A DNA stretch of 16,893 nt. Source: Aureococcus anophagefferens (Eukaryota; Sar; Pelagophyceae; Pelagomonadales; Pelagomonadaceae). Below, in pieces: positions 8,201 through 14,700 of the stretch. A model generated the notes under the pieces. The model was not told the DNA's origin. It saw nothing but the letters and a program-made list of their open reading frames with translations, and made no database searches. The stretch is from NCBI RefSeq assembly GCF_000186865.1, contig NW_008705591.1, positions 439,470-456,362 on the forward strand, in the 5' to 3' direction. Positions within the stretch are counted from its first letter, which is position 1, and every line of letters starts with the position of its first letter. A program made the translations under genes and the position numbers.

Positions 8201-10436
8201 CAACGATGGTTTGGACGACATTCTGATTGGAGCTGCGAATTCACTCAGCTCGACCAGTTCTGAGCCGGGAACGGCTTATGTTCTTTATGGCACTGCCTCA
8301 CTCAGCGACCTCTCCTACAATCAGGGGGTGTATGGCTCTCATACAGAAACGAAGGAACCAAACCAAGCCGGCATCGACGTGCGCCAGCTCGATGGCAGTG
8401 ATGGCTTTGGCCTTACGGGCACCGAAGTTGGTGCCATGGCAGGTGCATCGGTTGCCTTTGGCAGCTATGACGTCAACTCGGATGGCGTCGACGACCTAGT
8501 CGTGGTGGAACCAGGAGCTCATCAGGCTTATCTCCTATTTGGTCTGTCCCTTGAAGCGACTCCTGAAATTGCGCCCCCCTCACCAACAAGCAAGCCCACA
8601 TCTGCAACACTTGGCCAACCAACGACTGCGCCGACGACGTTGGAACCAACCCCAGCGACCTGGCCACCAACGTCGACGAAGAAGCCCACGGGCGGCTTTC
8701 CAACAGCAAAGCCTACGCTGCAGCCTACCTCCAGGCCGACGCACATGCCCACCGGCGGGTTTCCCACCCCGATGCCTACGGAGACGCCCACCACAGCTTT
8801 CTCTTTCATATCAGTTGGCTATGTCCAGGCCACCATTCGCATCACTGACATGTCTGCCGCGAACTTCGGATCACTCGAGACCATTTCCGTGCAGTATGCG
8901 GTGTACGACATCCTTTTCGATGGATACATCACCAGCCCCCAAAATGTGACCGAGGTGGTCGCGATAGACATCGCATCGATTGACATCTCTTTCTACCTCG
9001 CAGTTGACTCTCCCAGCGACCTAGCTGAATCTGAATTTGCACTTGTAGAGGATATCTATACCTTACTGAATGAGGCCGTCGACTCTGGCTATTTTGAAGA
9101 GCGGCTCATATATTGGACCGCTTTCTTTGAGGCTGATGGTAACCTGGCATCTCTTGACGCCAACATCACGTCTTCCCTCCTCATTCCATCGGCAACATAC
9201 TTCACCACATCCAACACGATGCCGCCTACGTCTGCACCCCATCCTCCCACTGCAGATCCTACTATCATGCCTACTGACGCCGCCACAGCTTCCACCGATG
9301 ACTCAGCGGGTGATGATACCACCCCCACGGGCGACGATGATGCTACCGACCCGACGGGCGACGACGATGTCTCTGCCCCAACGGGGGACGACGACGCCAC
9401 GGCCCCGACGGGCGAAGATGATACCACAACCGCCTCCCCAGGCAACGACGACGCTACTGCTCCCACGGGGGACGACACCTCCGCCTCTACGGGCGACGAC
9501 ACAGATGACCCCACTTCGACGGAGGGGGAGGGCAGTGATGATGGCTCCTCTTCTGATGATGATGGCGCTTCCCCTGTGGGTGACGATGGTGTTGCTGAAG
9601 AGGATGACGACGCTACCACCTCCACCGACGATGCCAACCCTGTGGGTGACGGCGACGACGCGACTTCTGTGGACGATAATACTGCCCCGGTGGATGATGG
9701 CGGCGGCTACAACGACCCCGACAACGGCGTGTCCAATGATGACAGCTCCGAGGGTGATGGTGATGCCGCCACCACCACCGACGACAACACGACACCCACT
9801 GGCGATGGTGATGACGAGGCCACCTCCACGGGCGCCGGCGACGACGACACCGCCTCTACGAGCGATGGCGGTGACGGTGACGACGCGGCCTCCACGGGCG
9901 GCGGCAGCAACGGTGACGACGCCGCTTCCACGGGCGGCGGCAGCGACGGTGACGACGCCGCTTCCACGGGCGGCGGCAGCGACGGTGACGACGCCGCCTC
10001 CACCCGCGACGATGGCATCGGTGACGACACCTCCGTGGCTGATCAGGATCCCACGCCCGCACCACAACCTGGAACCGGGACAATCTCAACATCGAGTAAA
10101 AGTGACGACGACGATGGTGCAGACTCGGCATCGACCGCATTGCTTGTCGTACCCTTGGTCGTGGGGATTTTCATTATCCTGGTCGCTCTTGGATATCTCT
10201 ATCAGCAAAAGAAGTGGTGTTTTGCCGAAGAAGATGCAGCTGACTCGCCAGCACCCGCAAGTGATGGCAGCGATATTGCCGTGGAGGGCGAGTCTGTCGA
10301 GGCTCATCAGATGCCCGTGGACGAGGCTGAGATGAGTTCTGCCATCGTGAATAGCCAGGACGATCTTTCCATGGTCGAAGCCCCCGCCTCGATGGTTACA
10401 GATGTGCAGGAGAAGATAATCGAGGCCGATCTTTGA
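5211..10436 (+). CDS. Type I membrane protein with two FG-GAP beta-propellers, 1741 aa
   Basis: A single uninterrupted exon. The start is ACCATGGCG, followed by a hydrophobic signal peptide of about 18 residues (cleavage likely after EACYG). Fourteen integrin-alpha-type FG-GAP calcium-loop motifs (DxDGDGxDD style) follow, at residues 135, 210, 283, 364, 430, 490 and 561, and after a PT/S linker (about 598-650) at 661, 727, 794, 859, 933, 995 and 1087. This makes two complete seven-bladed propellers. A PT-rich linker (about 1119-1197) leads to an unassigned globular segment (about 1197-1334) with NVT and NIT glycosylation sequons. Next come an Asp/Thr/Gly-rich stalk of about 290 residues, a membrane helix at 1643-1664 and a 77-residue cytosolic tail starting QQKKWCF. 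FG-GAP propellers usually mediate adhesion or ligand binding at the cell surface. The acidic stalk would bind calcium and extend the head through a wall or glycocalyx. It is not a true integrin: the calf domains and the GFFKR motif are absent. Confidence 0.92.
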   Translation: MARVVCLGLVLVEACYGASSSEAKSASLADYGNLRGIGGERLNMVDRSPDADLMATFEFEDLLSYSYDYGEASPGDASTALGGFGVDFNLGNMNFGPEGSLTNTGRRDGYYVNAASFQGFEPDGTSGVSVAPAGDVDGDGMDDILIGAPGVKQAYVLFGSSGYAAFRRQLTMGSFETAINALPDDGFIILREDNDDMDSAFGSQVSTAGDINGDGYDDVLIAASNAKGYGRVYVFFGGARTTLTGHGAWDLTNSKHFPLERGFRFEGDAEFLNLGVSVAGGFDMNNDGFDDFILGVIGGSHEQQMGEVILVYGTDKFDRSILPIRNVAGTGGSMNPRGVRLSLKNKDGAGKRALVGIECAALDDVNGDGHDDVAIGASQYGTGGAVFVLFGGIQYHGTFYLDEIDGTDGFGILGANKGDNLGGDVKKAGDFNGDGYGDIVVGAPAFEHRRGAAYIILGRKHFGPTAHADITLRGDAFQDITGYSVSGAGDVDGDGLDDVLVGSFSASPQGRDMAGTIYCVLGGTKKQGIFDLADLNGFDGFKMYGEHAGDCAGYDVAAAGDFNNDGVDDLVVSAMLSNAGEVDGGNTYVIFGSQFDAKVPTTMPTGPSSMPTPAPSHSRDSLGSGKLPFPARSPLGSIEENHAGAMFHGDKTLSSVVFPGDVDGDGIDDILAAADGDAYVIYGAADDDLYAAWSGELDMIPKKKPDGTYGAAIIADCDIEVVSSAGDFNDDGFEDMALACPSNADGSGTVFIVFGGDAIKASTELSDLVRGVDYVEITGGAESDAFGSSLSYLDFNADGYTDVVIGAPERDRAYVYFGGATADAASDVVQADNLAASEGFRLSHEGNSELGAAVAGIGDINDDGYDDLAVGAPGAALVCVVFGNNMEEKSLYDCGDLSPGSNTPGFHTFTNPEEGDMEVEERHVGFSVAAAGDVDGDSYADFLIGAPGLDHGSGKVFIMLGKDDWDKIENTKHAIPIVSSLRRGALGTAVAGAGDINNDGLDDILIGAANSLSSTSSEPGTAYVLYGTASLSDLSYNQGVYGSHTETKEPNQAGIDVRQLDGSDGFGLTGTEVGAMAGASVAFGSYDVNSDGVDDLVVVEPGAHQAYLLFGLSLEATPEIAPPSPTSKPTSATLGQPTTAPTTLEPTPATWPPTSTKKPTGGFPTAKPTLQPTSRPTHMPTGGFPTPMPTETPTTAFSFISVGYVQATIRITDMSAANFGSLETISVQYAVYDILFDGYITSPQNVTEVVAIDIASIDISFYLAVDSPSDLAESEFALVEDIYTLLNEAVDSGYFEERLIYWTAFFEADGNLASLDANITSSLLIPSATYFTTSNTMPPTSAPHPPTADPTIMPTDAATASTDDSAGDDTTPTGDDDATDPTGDDDVSAPTGDDDATAPTGEDDTTTASPGNDDATAPTGDDTSASTGDDTDDPTSTEGEGSDDGSSSDDDGASPVGDDGVAEEDDDATTSTDDANPVGDGDDATSVDDNTAPVDDGGGYNDPDNGVSNDDSSEGDGDAATTTDDNTTPTGDGDDEATSTGAGDDDTASTSDGGDGDDAASTGGGSNGDDAASTGGGSDGDDAASTGGGSDGDDAASTRDDGIGDDTSVADQDPTPAPQPGTGTISTSSKSDDDDGADSASTALLVVPLVVGIFIILVALGYLYQQKKWCFAEEDAADSPAPASDGSDIAVEGESVEAHQMPVDEAEMSSAIVNSQDDLSMVEAPASMVTDVQEKIIEADL
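9863..10003 (+). repeat. 36-bp in-frame tandem repeat in stalk
   Basis: Three near-identical 36-bp units start at 9896, 9932 and 9968, each encoding GGGS(N/D)GDDAAST. A diverged unit lies upstream from 9863. The repeat is part of the acidic stalk and will probably vary in copy number between strains. Confidence 0.8.
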
Positions 10437-11031
10437 CGACCACCAGTTTTGGCAGAAGGCCGGCTCGTCTACCTGGGAGAGGCCGTGCATCCGAAGTGCG
10501 GCCATCTTGAGAGGTCCCGAAAAATGGCCCGGAACAGCGGCGGCTCACCCGGCCCCCGAGAACCACCAATACCAGCATAGTCCACACGTTATAGAGATGG
10601 TGCCCCATCGAACACGGCGACTGCGCATAAAAGCAGCCAGAGCTCCGTAAGCTTCGCCCCCGAATCTTTATTTGGAGCCACTCTAGCTTCAAAATCTAGA
10701 CGCGTTTTTCGCTAGCCCCTGCACCCTTTCCGGGAGTTGGCGCTGGAGGCGGTGAGGTACTTGGTGAGGTGACTGTGAGGTGATCTCGATCATGTCGTGT
10801 CTTTTCATGTGCCTCACCCACATGTTTGCGGACCTCAAAGCCACTGGGATCGTTGCACGTCGCTGCATATTCGAGGAGCGCGGGGCCCTCCAAGGTGGAG
10901 ATCCCACCAGCTGCCATACTAGTAGTGTAGCGGGAATCATTGTCCCTTCAAGGTATACTTCTCTTACTGGCTTGAGGTTCACAGTGCAGTGGATATATAC
11001 CAGCTTAGTCGCTTACTTGTATCTTTTGTAC
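10437..11031. other. 3' flank of the FG-GAP gene, no gene firmly supported
   Basis: A minus-strand frame at 10917-10696 (73 codons, starting MAAGGISTLEGPALLEY) looks mildly protein-like. It has no recognised domain, and an in-frame stop lies just upstream. It could be a decayed fragment. An ATAAA-containing stretch near 10626 and CTTTATTTGG near 10667 are unremarkable. Confidence 0.3.
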
Positions 11032-11056
11032 GAGGATACGCGGAAAAGGTATCCTC
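11032..11056. repeat. 8-bp hairpin followed by pyrimidine tract
   Basis: GAGGATAC (11032-11039) pairs with GTATCCTC (11049-11056) around a 9-nt loop and is followed by TTCTTTCTTTCTC on the plus strand. The role is unknown. Confidence 0.4.
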
Positions 11057-11450
11057 TTCTTTCTTTCTCTTGCACACTTTTAGTGACCGATGTGGCGGGA
11101 TTTCCGCCTTCAATGTCTACCTTTAGCTTAGCTTGTTCAAAGCTGGCATTGCAGCGCATTTATCCGCCCTATTCAGCTCATTATGTCTTTACTCTACAGA
11201 TACGCGTCGCTGTATCTTTCCCCTTTTTTCTTATCTCACATCTAGCGAAGGCTGCCTTGGTGTTATCCAGGCTGAGAGCCCGCGCTAGTGTCCCTAGGCT
11301 ACCAGGGGAGATCGGGCAGTAAGACCGTAGAGCGGCAGGACGAGTAGGGCACGTACGCAGCAAAAAAACGGCACAAACGCACGGAGCGAGTCCTCAGACC
11401 CCGGGGGTCGCGCCCTACCGGCGGGGTGCGGCGTCTCAGGCCCGGGAGCC
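11057..11450. other. Intergenic, nothing recognised
   Basis: The sequence passes from T-rich to strongly GC-rich after about 11380. No supported gene or RNA is seen. Confidence 0.35.
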
Positions 11451-11457
11451 GCGGGGC

Positions 11458-11560
11458 CCGGAACTCACGAGCTTGGTGAGGTCGATCTCAAATCCAGCCA
11501 CGATGGGAGGATTGGCCTAGTGCCCCATACCACACCTAAGCCAGCGGACATGTGACCCAG
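11458..11560. other. Short stretch that looks coding on both strands
   Basis: On the minus strand, PIVAGFEIDLTKL ends exactly at a strong 5' splice site, GTGAGT (near 11468). It is preceded by an AG (CACTAG) that could be an acceptor. On the plus strand the same DNA reads HELGEVDLKSSHDGRIGLV, then PHTTPKPADM and a stop. Only one can be real, if either. I do not recognise a family. It may be an exon remnant or a transposable-element fragment. Confidence 0.2.
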
Positions 11561-11730
11561 CGCAGCTCCACCGAAGAGGCCGTCGCCGACGCCACATCGC
11601 CACCAACGTCACCAAGAAAGCGCATCCGATCTTGTGTCTTGTGTCTGAGTCCAGAACAGGGTATCCACTTCAGCTTACGACCCGTGTGGGGGGCTGCGTC
11701 GCGCGTGCGAAGCTCCGGGCGCGACCGTCC

Positions 11731-14700
11731 TCAGAGTGGCGAGTCGTGCGACTCCGCGTGGATCCGGTCCCACGGGACGACGCGGTACGCGTTCTGAAGG
11801 CCGTTGTTCGCCAGAGGCTCCGGGAGTAGGAGCTTGGCCGCCAGGTCGTACTTGCCGCCTGGGGGCGAGAAGAGTGGGAAATTCCCGACTTGCAAGGCCC
11901 CATCTCGGTCGCTTTCGCTCGCTTTGGCTCTTTTTTGGACGAGCGGTCATCTGTCCACGCGAGCTCGAACTCGGTGTGCCCTCCTTTGGGTCGCGAAACG
12001 CTCGAGTCGACGCGAACTCGAATCGCCCCGCTCGAATCGCCCCGTTCCCGCCCCGCTCGCCGCGGCCGTCCGGCGCGAACTCGAAGACGGGCGACCTGGG
12101 CCGGGGCGGCTCTTCGACCCGACTTCAAGGGGCGCGTCTTAGAACCGCGTCGGCGAGAGTCGCGCACGCTTCACCGGGCGAACGACGGAGAGGAGACGAC
12201 TCGTCCGACGTCAGCCGAGGCGACGCCTATCCGACCGAGCGGGCGGGGCTCGCGCGCGCGGTCGGGCGCGCCCTGCGCGCCGGCCATCCGCGGCGCCGCG
12301 GGCGACGCGCCCGCCGGGTTCCACGCGCGCTGCATCGCCGCGACGGACGTGAACCTGCGGCGCGCCGGAATCTTCGACATCGACGTGAATTCCCCTCGAA
12401 CTCTTCAGCCCCCCCCCGCGGGCGGATCGATCGCCCAGCCGCCGGCCGGGGCGGCGCGCGCGCCGCTGTGCGAGACTTTCGACGCCCCGCGGCCCCGGGG
12501 CGGCCGGCGAAGCGCTGCGCCGCCGCGGACGCGACGAGGAGGCGCCCCCCCGCGAGCTCGTAGACGGACCCGCCGACGGGATTGTAGCCATCGTGGAGCA
12601 TCGCCTGGCGCGGCGCGCGCGTCCGCGCGGCCCCGCGCGCGCGCGCCCCGCGAGGGGCGACCACCGCCCGTCCAAGCGCGGGGACCGAGCGACGTCGGCG
12701 CGATGGAGCTCGGGAGCCGCGGTGCGCGGCCGGACGGGCCGGGCGAGCCCGGCCCGCGCTCGGCCTCGAGGCGCGGGGCGTCGCCGCGTCCCAGCGCGCC
12801 GCGCCGCCGCCTGCGCGGGGCGCGGCCGGTGGACCGGGGCGCCCCGGCCGACCCGGGGGGCGCGCCGCCCCGGCCGGCGCGACGTCGCCCCGGGCGCCGT
12901 CCGGGCGAGCCGCGCGCTCTCGCCGGGTCCGCGACGGCGCGCGCGCGTCGGCGCCGGGTATAAGGCGCGGTTCCGGCCCCGGCCGCCCGCTGGCGAGGTC
13001 CACGCCCCACTCGAACTGCCACGCCACGGCGGCGGTGCCCGCGCCGGCGTCGAGCGCGTAGCGGACGACGCGCGAGAAGCAGCCCGCCGCGACCTACGGG
13101 GGGCGCGCGTCCCGGCGGCGGAGGCGCCGCGCCCGGCCGCGGCCCGCCCGGTTCGGCTCGCGTCGGACGAGCGATCGTCGCTCGACGCGCCCTCCGCGCG
13201 GGGGCCCGCGCCCCGGGGCGACCGCGCAACCCGCGCGCATCGACGCGACCTCGGAACCACCCGGCGTCCCCCCGGGCCGCGACGGCGGTCGTGCAGCCCG
13301 GGCGCGAGTCGCCGTCGTCGACGACGAGCAGGTCGCCCGACGCCGCGACGATCGCGGCCTGCGCGCGCCGCGGCGCGTCGCGCGCTGGGGCGCGCGCGCG
13401 CGCGGCGCGGGCGCTCGCGTGCGGCGCGTAGAACTTGTCCGCGTCCCTCGCGAAGGCGAGGAAGGGGTAGGCGAAGCGCGACGCGTTGAGGCCTGTGTCG
13501 GCGACACCCGGTGAGCTGGACAGTCCGGCCAATTCGCGAAACCTCCCGAGTTCGGTCGAATCGACGCCGCCTCGGCTCGTTTTTGGACGGGGCGCGTTCT
13601 CTCGGCGAGGTCTCGACGAACAGCTCACGACGTGCGTCACCAGCGTCCGAATGCGCGCACGTCGACGTCGGGTGGACTCCTTTGTTTCCTGCCCCGGGCG
13701 AGGCTCGACGAGAGGGCCCAGCGCGGGCCGGACCCGTCGTGGCGCAGCGCCCAGACCGTGTTCAGCGTGCGGCTCGAGACGACGAGGTCGCCGGACGCGC
13801 CGAGCGACACCTGCGCCGGGCGCGGGCGGTGGGCGGGGCCCCGCGCCGCGGGCGCGCGCGGCGCGGCGGCGCGGCGCGGCCGGGGCGCGGCGCCGCGACC
13901 GCGTCGACGTGGTGGAAGTCGAAGGTCGGGAGGAGCGACGCGTGGCCGTCGCCGCCGCCGCTGCAGGACACCGACATCGTCGACCACGTCGTCGATGGGA
14001 ACAGCGCGTCCTCCGGCGACGCGAGGTCGAACCTGCGCGCGCGCACACGGGCCGTCGGCGCGGCGCGGCGCGGCGCGCGGCGCCGCGCCGCGCATGTCGT
14101 AGACGGGCTCGAGCGCGCCCGACGCGCGGTCCCAGCCTGTGAGGCGCGCGCGTGCGGCGCGCCCGACCGCGGCGCCGCGCCGCGCGCCCCCCTCCGGCGC
14201 CGGTCCCGGCGCGAGAGCCGCGCGCCGGCGAAGGCGTTCGCGTGCACCGCGCGCGCGGGCACGCCGGGGAAGGCGACGACGGGCACGCGCTCGTCGGCGT
14301 AGAAGCGGACCTGCGCCGGGCGGCCGCCTGCCGCCGCCGCGCCGGCCGCGCGCGCGCCGGGCGCCGCGGCGGGCCTCGTACTGCGTCGTCCACGCGGGGA
14401 GCCCCGGCGCGCGCCGGTCCACGCGGCACTCGTGGGACGCCTGGTTGTAGTTCCGGTTCCGGCCCGTGCACGCGACCTCGGACCGCCGGCGGAGGCTGCC
14501 GAGGAAGTCGACCTGCGCGGCGCGCGGCCGGCGAGCCGGGTCGACCCGACCCAAACGTCGCGCCGCTCGAGCTCGGTCGCATCGAAGCCGGTTCGGCTCG
14601 TGTTTGGACGAGTCGCGCCCTCTCGTCGAGCGCTCGACGGAGCGTCGGCGCGCGCTCTCGAAACCGCGCGACGACGCGCGCGTCGAAGTCGCGTCGCCTC

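Noticed and set aside
9303..10067. 254-codon minus-strand frame rich in Val/Gly/Ala
   Set aside because: Antisense shadow of the same low-complexity stalk codons.
9070..10335. 421-codon open frame, plus strand, rich in Thr/Pro/Met
   Set aside because: It is an out-of-frame reading of the repetitive Asp/Thr/Gly stalk of the FG-GAP gene, with no independent start context or domain.
5211..10436. True integrin alpha subunit
   Set aside because: FG-GAP loops are present, but the calf/thigh domains and the GFFKR-type tail motif are absent, and a PT/acidic stalk replaces them.
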